Positions 9,561 through 19,472 of a stretch of 51,460 nt of DNA are shown here, in pieces (within the stretch, counting starts at the first letter, position 1; every line of letters begins with the position of its first letter). The position numbers and the translations under genes are program-made. The DNA is from CAYZSU01 sp964480565 (GTDB taxonomy: Bacteria > UBA10199 > 2-02-FULL-44-16 > JAAZCA01): contig CAYZSU010000007.1 of assembly GCA_964480565.1 (NCBI GenBank), positions 1-51,460 on the forward strand. Reading direction: 5' to 3'. Under the pieces are notes generated by a model. It was not told the origin of the DNA and made no database searches. It saw only the letters and a list, made by a program, of their open reading frames with translations.

Positions 9561-10499
9561 ATGCCGCATAAAGACATCACCGAATGGACCTTAGTCAAAG
9601 AATTATCGTATCATGATAATATTTATTTATACATTGCTAAAAATAAAACCAATGACCCTACGCTTCTTTTGCACACTGATTTAAGTCCCTCTGAAAACAA
9701 AGTGGATTACTTAGAACGTATGATTCGTATTCCAGGGGATCCGACCTACCACGACTTACCAGACCCACTGGATACTGCATCTAGCAAATTGACAAAACGC
9801 TTATCTTTTTTTGAAGGATTTAAGCATGCAAATCTTCCTGAAATCATTGACATCACAAAGGATAGTGTTGGAAAAACCGTCGCTATTTTAGAATATACTC
9901 GTGGAAAACCCATTACAGAAGCATTGACATCCGCACCACTCATGGGCTTCTTATCTCACTTTAGACAAGTGTTTGAAGCCGCCGCTTTTATTCATAAACT
10001 AGGGGCCTTGCACTTACATATTACGCCCAATTATACCCTTTGCGATGTATATAGCGGTATCACTAAAATAATTAATTGCTGGGAAATACACGGCAATAAA
10101 CAACTCAAATTATCCACACAACAAATAACCAATGCATATAGTGCACCTGAAATTAACAACGATAATATTGCGGATGAACGATCAGACTTATATTCAATTG
10201 CTCTCATGATGCTAGAAGTATTAATCGGTTATAATCCATTTAAATCCACTAGCAAACACATCGATATTCCTGAAATATGGAATCATTATTGCACAAATAA
10301 ATACCCTCATCATACTCATATGACCGAACCACTCGGACAGCAATTACTATTTAAATTACTTCAAGAAAATCCAGATGACCGTGAGTTTAAAAGTGCAAAA
10401 GAAGTTGTCAATTATATCATTAGCACATGGCCAGAATCCGCTAAGTCTGCATTCATGCTATATGAAAAAGTCATGACCACAATATGCTTAAATGATTAA
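9561..10499 (+). CDS. Pseudokinase (degenerate Ser/Thr kinase fold)
   Basis: The protein has 312 residues from the ATG at 9561, which has GAGGGA upstream; a longer reading from TTG at 9537 has no ribosome site. The kinase C-lobe is recognisable: an HxN loop at 151-157 (HLHITPN), SAPE at 194-197, and the helix F motif ADERSDLYSIALMMLEVL. The catalytic Asp is replaced by His153, DFG is replaced by NCW (172-174), and no VAIK lysine or glycine loop is visible. It should not transfer phosphate and may bind or regulate a partner. It is first of three genes with a second pseudokinase and an active kinase-ATPase. Confidence 0.8.
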   Translation: MPHKDITEWTLVKELSYHDNIYLYIAKNKTNDPTLLLHTDLSPSENKVDYLERMIRIPGDPTYHDLPDPLDTASSKLTKRLSFFEGFKHANLPEIIDITKDSVGKTVAILEYTRGKPITEALTSAPLMGFLSHFRQVFEAAAFIHKLGALHLHITPNYTLCDVYSGITKIINCWEIHGNKQLKLSTQQITNAYSAPEINNDNIADERSDLYSIALMMLEVLIGYNPFKSTSKHIDIPEIWNHYCTNKYPHHTHMTEPLGQQLLFKLLQENPDDREFKSAKEVVNYIISTWPESAKSAFMLYEKVMTTICLND

Positions 10500-10529
10500 A
10501 CCTGCGCACAAAAGATATCAGGAGATTAG

Positions 10530-11489
10530 ATGACACAACCACCACTCAAACAATGGACCGAAATTCAAGATATTCATGTTGGCTCCTGGAAAAAAGGGAA
10601 AATAGTTAAAGATTTAAACGATGATATATATTTGCTCGTGCATATGGATAAAAACTATACTAAAACTGCTGAAAAATCTCTCTCCAACAATTTAACAACT
10701 GATATTGCCCAATACAATAAAGAAGCCATCCGATTTAAACGAAATATGACCTACTATAATACAATATCACATCCAAGCATTCCGACACTGCATGAACTAA
10801 CGATGGATGAAAACAATCAAGACACTGCAATTATGAGTTATTTAAATGGAGCACCCATCACAAAGGAGCTTTATAAAGCAACCTTTGGAACATGCTTAAC
10901 TCATTTTTTGCAATTATTAACTGCCATCCATGAAATACATAAAAAAAATCTTCTACGATTATATTTTTCACCACAATATATTTTAACTGATCTCATCCGT
11001 GAGCAAAGCACATTAATTGACAGCTGGCATATTCACAGCAAGGATGATATCCAAAATAAAAATATCTATTTTCACAAATTATATGTAGCACCAGAAGTTA
11101 TTATCGATGGCTATGCAGATGAGCGATCGGACTTATACTCACTTGCCATGATTATGTTTGAAACACTAACCAATTCACATGCATCCTCGTCACGTTATTT
11201 ACGCAAGAACTGCTCTATTGATGAGCTAAGAAAAACATTTCAAACAAATAATACATGGCAATTACATGATGTCTACGAACATAAAGATTTTTTACAAACA
11301 ATTTCATTGGAATGTTATGAGTTTTTTTACACATTATTGCATCGAAATCCCGATGAACGAGGGTTTCAAAAAGTACCCGATGTTATCGATTATATTACGA
11401 ATACATGGTCTGCTTACATCGATCACGACTTTAATACACATCAAAAAATATTAACTTTAAATAATTCGAATGATTCCTATGACAACTAA
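10530..11489 (+). CDS. Second pseudokinase of the cassette
   Basis: The protein has 319 residues with AGGAG before the ATG. It is a paralogue of the preceding gene: same length, same start region (KQWTEIQDI), VAPE at 186-189 and ADERSDLYSLAMIMFETL. The catalytic loop reads LRLYFSPQ, with Tyr145 at the Asp position, and DFG has become DSW (164-166). No nucleotide-binding lysine is apparent. Its end overlaps the start of the kinase-ATPase gene by 20 bases, so the two are probably translated together. Role inferred: an allosteric partner or scaffold. Confidence 0.8.
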   Translation: MTQPPLKQWTEIQDIHVGSWKKGKIVKDLNDDIYLLVHMDKNYTKTAEKSLSNNLTTDIAQYNKEAIRFKRNMTYYNTISHPSIPTLHELTMDENNQDTAIMSYLNGAPITKELYKATFGTCLTHFLQLLTAIHEIHKKNLLRLYFSPQYILTDLIREQSTLIDSWHIHSKDDIQNKNIYFHKLYVAPEVIIDGYADERSDLYSLAMIMFETLTNSHASSSRYLRKNCSIDELRKTFQTNNTWQLHDVYEHKDFLQTISLECYEFFYTLLHRNPDERGFQKVPDVIDYITNTWSAYIDHDFNTHQKILTLNNSNDSYDN

Positions 11490-14400
11490 TTTTGTACAAA
11501 AGGGCCTCACACTTGGGCAGTTTATTATTACGGATCCTGAGTTTTCTCAAGGTGCAAGCGGCAATGTTTGTATGGCAAGAAGTGCAGACAATCAAATTGG
11601 CATTATAAAATTTATAGATACCACGAGCAACGACACAATTGTTCATCAATTTAAATCTGAATACCAATTGCTAAGTAATTTATCCCATCCAAATCTTGCA
11701 ACACCACTGGATTTTGGATTTTACGACAATCACTTATATTTAATTACAGAATATATTGATGGCCAAAATTTATTTGATGCTCTCTACCATCTCACCTTAG
11801 ATGAGATCCTACCCATTATGATTCAAATTTTAGAAGGCCTGGACTACATCCATAGAAATGGCTTTGTTCATTTAGATATAAAACCTGAAAATATTATCAT
11901 TCAACGCTCTAATTCAAATGCAAAAATTATTGACCTTGGCATTGCCTCAAGTACCTGTGGATTTAAAAATAAAAAGCAAGGCACATTTCCTTTTTTAGCG
12001 CCTGAAATTGCATTGGGATCAGAGCAAATCGATGGTAAAGCAGATTTATTCTCATTTGCAGCCATGATGCATTATTGTTTAACTCGCGGCGACCTACCGT
12101 TTCTTATGCGCAATCGTGCATCAAAAAAAGGAACTGTTTTTTTTGACAAACTGATCGATGAAATCAATTCAGAAACATTGCCTGACCCTGTATCGCATTT
12201 TAGGCAACACATTCCAACATATATTGATACAATGATTCATCATTTACTTGCAAAAAAACCAAGTGATCGATTTTATGGAAATGCACGTGCTGTAATCAAT
12301 ACAGTAGTGACTAAAAATGCAGAAATATTTGGTCAGAAGCAATCAAATGCATCCTATCTTCGTCCAAAATATAACACGCACATCGGGAGAGAAGAGGCAC
12401 AAAACGTAATCCAAAGTGCTATTTCAGACTTTGCAGCACCCAATTCAATACAAAATACGTTTATCATTACTATTTATGGCAATACAGGTATTGGCAAAAC
12501 TCATTTACTTCAAAAATCACATGACTGGGCATTGTCATATATTGATAAAATTGAAATTTCAAATATCTCATTTCCTGCAAAACATCATATAATCGATCGT
12601 TGGATAAATAAATTAAATCAGGATATTGCAGCTAACCAAAATCCTGTTTTAATAATTGTCGACAACTTAGACTGTGCGGATCCTGAAACTAAAGAATTCT
12701 TAAAGAATATTTCCAATCATATTATTGATCGATTAAATAGTAATACTCTATATAAACACATCCAACCCATGGGTTTAATTTTCACAGAATCTCAAAAAAT
12801 AACATTAGACTTAGAGTCATCCCATATTAAAGACATTCACTTAGCTCCGTTTAGTAAAGAAGAAGTAAGCACCTATATCTCAGAAATACCTGCATTTTCG
12901 AATATTTCAAAAAATATGCATAATCAATGGGTCAATGCGCTATATGAAAAAACGCAAGGTATTCCGCTGGATTTATCTGAATACTTACAAAATTTGAATA
13001 ATCAGGGGTTTTTATTTACTCCCTCCGGTGATATTAATATTGCAGGTCCAGATGCTATTTCATTTGCCATCCCCTCGTCAATTAATGAACGCTTACTGCA
13101 CAGCTATAAGCAGCTTCCCCCATATGAAAAAGAAGTTATCAATTATATGGCGGTTTGGAATGCCAAAGATATTTTGAATGATATCACAAAAAATGAATTA
13201 CAATATATACTTAAACAAATACATCTGTCGCAAACTATTGACAATTTAATCGACAAAAATATCATTTGTGAATCAAATGAAAAAGAAACCATAATATATC
13301 ATTTTACCAACTCTCTATTCAGCACTGTTATATACAATCAGTTGGAAAATAGTCATTTACAATCATTGCATCATGATATTGCACAACTTCTAATGTCACA
13401 TTCCACGTACCCACCTTATATGGCCAAATTTCACAAGGCGTATGCATCGGATATATCAGAAGGAATTAATCACTTTTTGTATTTGGGTCATTATTTTTTA
13501 CGCAAAGGAAAATTATCACTTTCACGTGATTTTTTGTATAAGGCATTTGATCATTTAACGCATTCCGATACAAAACGATTTATTTTCACCCTCGCACTTC
13601 TCATTGAAAATAATTATTTATCCGGCAAATATAATGATGCATACGATTTATTTTTGACATATTGTAAAAATCAAACAGATGATCGCTTTCAAAAAAATCC
13701 AATATATAAAGAATTGTTGTTAAAGATTATTCCAGCGCTAACTGAAAAAATGGCATTTGAAGAATCTATGTCTATTATCGACGATACCTACGAATACACA
13801 CAAGACAATAATCATAACTATTATAGCCTTACATTTATTAATTATCATGCACAACTTGCATATAAACGAGCAATTTCATGGCAAGGGAAACCCGATTACA
13901 ATGCATTAGATGACCTTCAATTATCAAAAAAATTATATTTAGAAAGCGCTCAGTTAGAAAAAACCTTACCTGCATCTATCGTTAAACGAATTACCACCAA
14001 TGCATTAGGCACTGTATTATTAGCCTTAGGTGATTTTTCAGGCGCCTATAAATGGACAAAAAAACGGCTAGAACGCATTCAACATGCGACATCAATATTC
14101 GATCAAATCCTTGTTCATCTAACATTAGCGGATATTTGCCGATTTCAGAAAAAATACTCCGATGCCATCATATATGCAAAAAAAGCATCTATGCTTGTAA
14201 ATACAACAGGTAGCAATAAATGGTTATTTTATGTCCACCAAATTCTAGCTACTATTTACCATGATATGGATGAATTTAATTTATCGCTAACCCATGCCAA
14301 TCAATGCTTAGCTGCAAGTACAGCCTTACAAAAAAATGATAAAATGGATAAAATGTTGGCAAATCACTTCATTCAAATGGGGCATTGCTATAAGGAATTA

Positions 14401-14757
14401 AAAAACTATGACAATGCATTGCTTTTCTTTTTGGATGCGCTCAACAAAAAATGCATCAATGCAATTCGTTATATCTCTGCCTATACAGGCATCAGTGAAA
14501 TATATGTGCATAAACATGATTTTGAACTGGCCACATCATACCTGAATAAAGCAGATACATATTTAAATAGCATTCATTCAACATTAACGAATTCATTTGA
14601 ATTTCGAATTGCCAAATTACGCATTGAAATCATGATCGCAACAAATGAAAAAAAACTGATTCCCGAGCAGCTTGCCAAGCTAAAGCAGTTCGCAAAAGAA
14701 AGCCCCCTATTCCAGAAAGAAGTCGATGAGTTGTGCAGTAAAAATGACTTAAATTAA
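11470..14757 (+). CDS. Ser/Thr protein kinase fused to P-loop ATPase and TPR array
   Basis: A predicted active kinase of 1095 residues. The glycine loop is QGASGNV, with K47 (GIIKF), E64, catalytic HLDIKPEN (D136, N141), DLG at 155-157 in place of DFG, and LAPE. A second module starts near 300 with Walker A GNTGIGKT (337-344) and a Walker B-like VLIIVDNLD (393-401), typical of AAA_16/STAND-type signalling ATPases. From about 640 to the end are helical TPR-like repeats. There is no membrane segment. The architecture resembles PknK-like and myxobacterial kinases. A paralogue of the same design lies at 44010-47357. ATGs occur at 11470 and 11479; the choice is uncertain because no strong ribosome site is visible. 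Confidence 0.88.
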   Translation: MIPMTTNFVQKGLTLGQFIITDPEFSQGASGNVCMARSADNQIGIIKFIDTTSNDTIVHQFKSEYQLLSNLSHPNLATPLDFGFYDNHLYLITEYIDGQNLFDALYHLTLDEILPIMIQILEGLDYIHRNGFVHLDIKPENIIIQRSNSNAKIIDLGIASSTCGFKNKKQGTFPFLAPEIALGSEQIDGKADLFSFAAMMHYCLTRGDLPFLMRNRASKKGTVFFDKLIDEINSETLPDPVSHFRQHIPTYIDTMIHHLLAKKPSDRFYGNARAVINTVVTKNAEIFGQKQSNASYLRPKYNTHIGREEAQNVIQSAISDFAAPNSIQNTFIITIYGNTGIGKTHLLQKSHDWALSYIDKIEISNISFPAKHHIIDRWINKLNQDIAANQNPVLIIVDNLDCADPETKEFLKNISNHIIDRLNSNTLYKHIQPMGLIFTESQKITLDLESSHIKDIHLAPFSKEEVSTYISEIPAFSNISKNMHNQWVNALYEKTQGIPLDLSEYLQNLNNQGFLFTPSGDINIAGPDAISFAIPSSINERLLHSYKQLPPYEKEVINYMAVWNAKDILNDITKNELQYILKQIHLSQTIDNLIDKNIICESNEKETIIYHFTNSLFSTVIYNQLENSHLQSLHHDIAQLLMSHSTYPPYMAKFHKAYASDISEGINHFLYLGHYFLRKGKLSLSRDFLYKAFDHLTHSDTKRFIFTLALLIENNYLSGKYNDAYDLFLTYCKNQTDDRFQKNPIYKELLLKIIPALTEKMAFEESMSIIDDTYEYTQDNNHNYYSLTFINYHAQLAYKRAISWQGKPDYNALDDLQLSKKLYLESAQLEKTLPASIVKRITTNALGTVLLALGDFSGAYKWTKKRLERIQHATSIFDQILVHLTLADICRFQKKYSDAIIYAKKASMLVNTTGSNKWLFYVHQILATIYHDMDEFNLSLTHANQCLAASTALQKNDKMDKMLANHFIQMGHCYKELKNYDNALLFFLDALNKKCINAIRYISAYTGISEIYVHKHDFELATSYLNKADTYLNSIHSTLTNSFEFRIAKLRIEIMIATNEKKLIPEQLAKLKQFAKESPLFQKEVDELCSKNDLN

Positions 14758-14764
14758 TATTGGA

Positions 14765-14808
14765 ATTGCTCCCAACCTGCGAAGATAGGCGTTCCCAAGG
14801 GCAACCCC
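14765..14808 (+). repeat. Decayed 3' end of a MITE copy between convergent genes
   Basis: The stretch CGAAGATAGGCGTTCCCAAG followed by GGCAACCCC resembles the MITE 3' end (CGAAGATGGGCGTTTTGAGG then GCACTCCC). It sits between the kinase-ATPase gene and dprA, which converge. It can form a short imperfect hairpin but has no T-run, so it is a poor terminator. Confidence 0.5.
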
Positions 14809-15714
14809 TTAATATATCCCCATCCGACTAACTAACTCAGCCATATGTGCCGCACAATCTTGTGGATCATTTAGCAAAATAGCGCCTTGCTTGATAAGTT
14901 CATTGGACCCTTTATATTGCTGATACATCGGATGCCCTGGCACTACAAATAATTCTCGATTTTGCTCTATGGTCAAACGCGCAGTAATCAATGTACCACT
15001 TTTTTCAGCAGCTTGCGCAATAATTGTGGCCACGCTAAGTCCACTGATCAAACGGTTTCGCTGTGGAAATCGATGTTTAAGCACTCCAACACTATACGGA
15101 AATTCTGAAATAATAAGACCGCTATTTGTAATTCGCTGTGCTAATTGCCGATGTGCGGCAGGATATATTGTCTGTAGCCCATGTCCGACTACAGCGACTG
15201 TATGCCCGCCAATATCCAAGCTGCATGTATGCGCAATGGCATCCACGCCATAGGCAAGCCCACTCACCACGCAAAAACCTGCCATGGATAATACTTGCCC
15301 CAGCTCATATGTAAAATGTTGTGTATCTGAAAGTGCACGTCTTGCGCCAACAATTGACACGCATGGATTGGCAAGCACTGAAATATCGCCTTTATAAAAC
15401 AATGCACGTGGTGGATCTGCAATTTGCTTTAATAAAATTGGATAATCGGCATCATCGATCGTAGACACGTGCACATTGCACATTGCCAAACGATTCAGTT
15501 CTGATTGAATCGTTTGAACGCAAAAAGTACACGAATTTAAGCGATTACGAATTGCTTTTCTTTTTTTCAATAATCCATTTACTTCTTTGGGCCGTTTAAT
15601 CGCAATATCCTCTATTGCAAGGCCGTGCTGTAACAGAAAGTACAATAGCCGTGGGTCATCATAAAAAATAGTTTGTAAGTAAATATTCATATACCGCTTG
15701 TGTACAAAATCCAT
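14809..15714 (-). CDS. dprA: DNA processing protein DprA
   Basis: It loads RecA on incoming single-stranded DNA during transformation. The Rossmann-like core is clear: CVSIVGARRALSD, VVSGLAYGVDAIAH, GHGLQTIYPAAHRQLA (usual form GxGLDxIYPxxH), ISEFPYS, FPQRNRLISGLS and KSGTLITARLTIEQNRELFVVPG. At 301 residues it lacks the C-terminal winged-helix domain of longer DprA proteins. The ATG has AAGGAG upstream. An IHF/HU gene and RNase R lie upstream on the same strand. Confidence 0.93.
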   Translation of the reverse strand: MDFVHKRYMNIYLQTIFYDDPRLLYFLLQHGLAIEDIAIKRPKEVNGLLKKRKAIRNRLNSCTFCVQTIQSELNRLAMCNVHVSTIDDADYPILLKQIADPPRALFYKGDISVLANPCVSIVGARRALSDTQHFTYELGQVLSMAGFCVVSGLAYGVDAIAHTCSLDIGGHTVAVVGHGLQTIYPAAHRQLAQRITNSGLIISEFPYSVGVLKHRFPQRNRLISGLSVATIIAQAAEKSGTLITARLTIEQNRELFVVPGHPMYQQYKGSNELIKQGAILLNDPQDCAAHMAELVSRMGIY

Positions 15715-15791
15715 TTAACAATCTCCTTATTGTTAATTTGGCACAGTCGGTAATATAGGTGGCGACGCTTAAGATCTAGTTGAGATGAGTT

Positions 15792-16070
15792 TTACTTAGG
15801 ATTCACACGTGATTTTAACTCTTTACCTACTTTAAAGAACGGTAACCGTTTTTCATTTACAACTACGGGATCACCTGTTCGTGGATTGCGACCAGTATAA
15901 CCTTTATACTGTTTGATAGAGAAACTGCCAAATCCTCTTATCTCAATCCGTTTGTTTTGAGTCATTGCACGCGTCATATTACTAAAAATAGTATCGACGA
16001 TGAGTTCCACTTGTTTTCTTGGCCACTGCACTTCTTCTGTCACAACATCGATGAGTTCGGATTTATTCAT
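15792..16070 (-). CDS. Integration host factor/HU family DNA-bending protein
   Basis: A small nucleoid protein of 92 residues with the family signature GFGSFSIKQYKGYTGRNPRTGDPV and the minor-groove arm proline in RNPRTG. It looks more like IHF-beta (MNKSELIDVV start) than HU, but the subtype cannot be fixed here. Two ATGs are adjacent. GGAGGG touches the first (16071-16073), so the second (16068-16070) has the better spacing and is chosen. Confidence 0.9.
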   Translation of the reverse strand: MNKSELIDVVTEEVQWPRKQVELIVDTIFSNMTRAMTQNKRIEIRGFGSFSIKQYKGYTGRNPRTGDPVVVNEKRLPFFKVGKELKSRVNPK

Positions 16071-16072
16071 CA

Positions 16073-16100
16073 TCCCTCCGGTGTTGTCTTCACAGAGGGA
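16073..16100 (-). promoter_or_regulatory. Hairpin that covers the IHF/HU ribosome binding site
   Basis: In the mRNA sense, TCCCTC (16100-16095) can pair with GAGGGA (16078-16073), which includes the GGAGGG ribosome site, with a 16-base loop. It could limit translation or allow autoregulation. A six-pair stem is modest evidence. Confidence 0.35.
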
Positions 16101-16198
16101 GCTATCAACAATACTAATTCATGTCAAGAAAATCCTTTTAAAAAACATTGGCTTATATGGATATACCTTAACTATTGGATAATATTATGGAAATTTTA

Positions 16199-18181
16199 TT
16201 ACTGAATAGAAAATGAAATCTCGCGTTCAAGAATATCAACATCGCTAACCAATACATCGACAAAATCACCAATATGAAATAAGCGATTATTTTTTTTGCC
16301 TCGAATACGCATTTTATTCTCATCAAACACATAAAAGTCATCGTCCAGCGACTCGATGGGAATTAAGCCCTCGACAAAAAATTGATTTAACTCAACAAAT
16401 ATTCCCATTTTTGCAATATGCGAAATAATACCGGAAAACTGCTTTCCCTCATGCTGCTGCATAAATAACACTGAATATAATTTATTCATATCGCGCTCTG
16501 CAGTAATAGCCACGCGCTCTTTACGAGACAATGACATTGCAATATCATTGAATTTGACCTTGAGTTTTTTTCCATTCGTACGAAGCGATTTTTTCAACAT
16601 ACGATGCACAATCAAATCTGGATACCGCCTAATTGGCGATGTAAAATGACAATAGCATGATGATGCCAATCCAAAATGCCCCTTATTGTCCGGGCTATAC
16701 ACCGCTTGAGGTAATGCCCTTAGCACCTGATGGTTAATTAAACGCTCCACTGGCGTAGATTTTACTTTTTTTAACAGCATAGCCATTTGCTTTGATCCTG
16801 CAGACTCAGGCAACTGATAGGAATAGGCCAATGAGTTTAACAGTGTATTAATATTCGCAAGCTTATCTGGTGACGGTTTTTCATGAATTCGATAGATGCA
16901 TGATATTTTTTGCTGCATTAAATATGTTCCAACAACTTCATTGGCTAAAATCATAAAATGTTCGATCATTTCATGCCCAATATGTCGCATTGTCCGCTGA
17001 ATATCCGCAATCTCATTATCATTTTTCATGATAAAATTAGCTTCAGGTAAATCAAAATCAATACTCCCTTGCTGCACACGTTTTTTGATCAACACTTTGG
17101 CAAGCTGAGTCATCTCACCGATCATCGGCTGAATATCCGCATATTTTTTGCAAGTATCCTGATTTTTATCAATGATCATCTCTGCAATATCCGTATATGT
17201 CATCCGATATTTTGATCGAATCACCGCTTCATGAAACAAGGACTTAATGACATTTCCATTGGCATTAATATGTATTTCCGCAACCATAACCAAGCGTTCA
17301 CGATTGGGCTGCAAACTACACGCGTTATTTGACAAGCTCTCTGGTAACATAGGGATACACTTACCAGGGAAATACACGGATGTTCCACGATTAAAGGCCT
17401 CTTCATCAAGCACACTACCCTCTTTTACAAAATGCCCGACATCTGCAATCGCTACCCACAGTTTGCAAGAAGCATCCGCTTGTGTTTCTAACGCAACCGC
17501 ATCATCAAAATCCTTTGCAGACTCACCATCTATCGTAACAAATGGCATAAATGTTAAGTCCTTACGACCTTGTGTATTTATATTTTCACTCGCTAATTTC
17601 GCATAATTTTCTGCCTCAGGGCTAAACGATGTACGCAACTGATGCTTGGCAATGACTGCCCCCTGCTCAGTGATTATTTCTCCTCGTTTGCCAAACACTT
17701 GAACAATCTTACCGGACATCACATGATTAGCGGATGGATAGTGTTTAATCGCTACCAATACATTATCTCCGGATTGAGCCCCAGACAATGCAGACTTTGA
17801 AATGGATATGCAGTATTTCACACGGCGATCATCGGCAATCACACGATACTGATTTTTCACTTTTTCCAAACGCCCAAATAATTCGTGAACATTATGTGTC
17901 ACAATATTTTCTATCACGCCTTCATATAAATTGCGACCCTTGGCTTTCACTCGAATTTTTACAATATCCGTATGCATCGCATAATTGATCGCATGCGCAG
18001 GAATAAATACATCTTCCGTCATATCAGCTATACTTACAAAACCGTAGCCATTACGATGCAAAAATAGCTCACCTTCTTTATGTACAACTTGATTTCGACG
18101 GTTTTTACTAGAGTTTTTATTATTTTCAGATCGATCCCGCGATAGCGGCTGTTTTTTTGAATATGCCATAGATATATACAT
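16199..18181 (-). CDS. rnr: Ribonuclease R (RNB family 3'-5' exoribonuclease)
   Basis: It degrades structured RNA processively. A basic low-complexity N-terminus (SKKQPLSRDRSENNKNSSKN) is followed by cold-shock-like OB domains (GELFLHRNGYGFVSI). The RNB domain has the catalytic aspartates in TIDGESAKDFDDAVAL and the downstream TSPIRRYPDLIVHR motif, and a C-terminal S1 domain starts near FSGIISHIAKMGIFVEL. At 660 residues it is shorter than E. coli RNase R (813). The alternative start at 18169 (MAYSKK) is as likely as the one given; neither has a strong ribosome site. Confidence 0.93.
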   Translation of the reverse strand: MYISMAYSKKQPLSRDRSENNKNSSKNRRNQVVHKEGELFLHRNGYGFVSIADMTEDVFIPAHAINYAMHTDIVKIRVKAKGRNLYEGVIENIVTHNVHELFGRLEKVKNQYRVIADDRRVKYCISISKSALSGAQSGDNVLVAIKHYPSANHVMSGKIVQVFGKRGEIITEQGAVIAKHQLRTSFSPEAENYAKLASENINTQGRKDLTFMPFVTIDGESAKDFDDAVALETQADASCKLWVAIADVGHFVKEGSVLDEEAFNRGTSVYFPGKCIPMLPESLSNNACSLQPNRERLVMVAEIHINANGNVIKSLFHEAVIRSKYRMTYTDIAEMIIDKNQDTCKKYADIQPMIGEMTQLAKVLIKKRVQQGSIDFDLPEANFIMKNDNEIADIQRTMRHIGHEMIEHFMILANEVVGTYLMQQKISCIYRIHEKPSPDKLANINTLLNSLAYSYQLPESAGSKQMAMLLKKVKSTPVERLINHQVLRALPQAVYSPDNKGHFGLASSCYCHFTSPIRRYPDLIVHRMLKKSLRTNGKKLKVKFNDIAMSLSRKERVAITAERDMNKLYSVLFMQQHEGKQFSGIISHIAKMGIFVELNQFFVEGLIPIESLDDDFYVFDENKMRIRGKKNNRLFHIGDFVDVLVSDVDILEREISFSIQ

Positions 18182-18297
18182 TTATCTGATTTACCCTATA
18201 AGTACAAGGATAGTTTTTTATAAACATTGACTGTATCTATAAAATATGGTCAATCCCTTATATAATAAATTACTAAAAAATGAAGAGGAGGATGCGG

Positions 18298-19293
18298 ATG
18301 GTTTCTATTCCAGCTTTAAGTCCAGCTTCCAACCTTCAAGGATTGATACGAATTCCTCCAACATTGCCTGCAACACCTCAACCTTTGACTGGCTCACACA
18401 CGCTTATTCCTGAAAATGCACCTGCAATACCGCGTTTTATTGGAAAGCGACTGATGGGACAATCCCCTCAATTGCGTGATATTCCTAGCTCTGGACAATT
18501 TGCATTTCATCAAATGCAAAATGATGCCCGCAGATATCAGAAAAACACAATCATGAGGAATCCATGGTGTACTATCGGCGAACAATTGATACTTCCAGGA
18601 GGCCGTATTACCGAATCGATGATTCAGAATGCACGCCAAGAAAAATGTTGTTCAAGCTCAGAATTAAGCAGCAATGATTTTTTTCCTCCAGACTTATTGC
18701 CATTTTTAGGCCTTATGGAATATGTCGATCACCTTTGGAAATCAGCATTAAAAGATAAATCATTTAAATACCTTGCACAAAACATATTTAACGCATTTCC
18801 CCATACACTTCGTGCACTATTTGCAGCAGCCAACAACCCAATTGTTACATTTAACGGCATGCAAATACCATCTCAGCATCATCCTTATGGTTTAGCAAAA
18901 GAAAATGAACAATGGGATGCATCGAAACACTGCGCATTTAATATTTTATATGAGCCTAATTTCCAGGAAGGTTTAAAAATAGGGATATATATTTATCAAG
19001 GATTACAGGCCTTAGAAAATTTAACACCCTTATCCGCTTTCATGCTAAGCAGTGAATTAACCATCACCCCTGCAATCAAAAAATGGATAACCAATCTATT
19101 TGATTCGACTATTACACATAGCTTTGATCTATTTAATAATGCCCAAACACCATCTCAAGCATTTATATCTCAGGCTCTCAGGACATTATATGCATTCTTT
19201 GACTTTCATGGCTATCGACATAATGCGGCAAAACTACAAGAATTAGCAGGCATCTTTATGCCAAGCTTACCTCATATTGATCTTAATAGTTAG
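18298..19293 (+). CDS. Unknown protein, possible type III system substrate
   Basis: The start is fixed by AGGAGG at 18285-18290, seven bases before the ATG at 18298; earlier in-frame ATGs lie at 18280 and 18292. The product is 331 residues with a proline/serine-rich N-terminus (SIPALSPASNLQGLIRIPPT) and a mainly helical C-terminal half. There is no signal peptide or membrane segment and no family I recognise. It heads a three-gene plus-strand set facing the type III chaperone/substrate genes. The disordered N-terminus and location make a secreted substrate possible, but this is inference only. Confidence 0.65.
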   Translation: MVSIPALSPASNLQGLIRIPPTLPATPQPLTGSHTLIPENAPAIPRFIGKRLMGQSPQLRDIPSSGQFAFHQMQNDARRYQKNTIMRNPWCTIGEQLILPGGRITESMIQNARQEKCCSSSELSSNDFFPPDLLPFLGLMEYVDHLWKSALKDKSFKYLAQNIFNAFPHTLRALFAAANNPIVTFNGMQIPSQHHPYGLAKENEQWDASKHCAFNILYEPNFQEGLKIGIYIYQGLQALENLTPLSAFMLSSELTITPAIKKWITNLFDSTITHSFDLFNNAQTPSQAFISQALRTLYAFFDFHGYRHNAAKLQELAGIFMPSLPHIDLNS

Positions 19294-19472
19294 CCAATAA
19301 ACAGAAGCTAAAATAATTCAAGAACCCTAAGCGTATCACTGATAAAAACTATTTTCATTTGATTTTCTAACTATTTACACGTATATTTTTCATCCTTTTT
19401 TAAACCACTTTTTTATTATCATACATGTCATTACCATACTCACGTGTCTTAATAAACCAAGGAGAACTCTTA

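Noticed and set aside
17247..17606. 119-codon plus-strand frame
   Set aside because: It is antisense to the conserved RNB domain of RNase R.
18227..18266. TTGACT and TATAAT as a promoter pair for the gene at 18298
   Set aside because: Spacing is 28 bases, far beyond the 16-18 expected.
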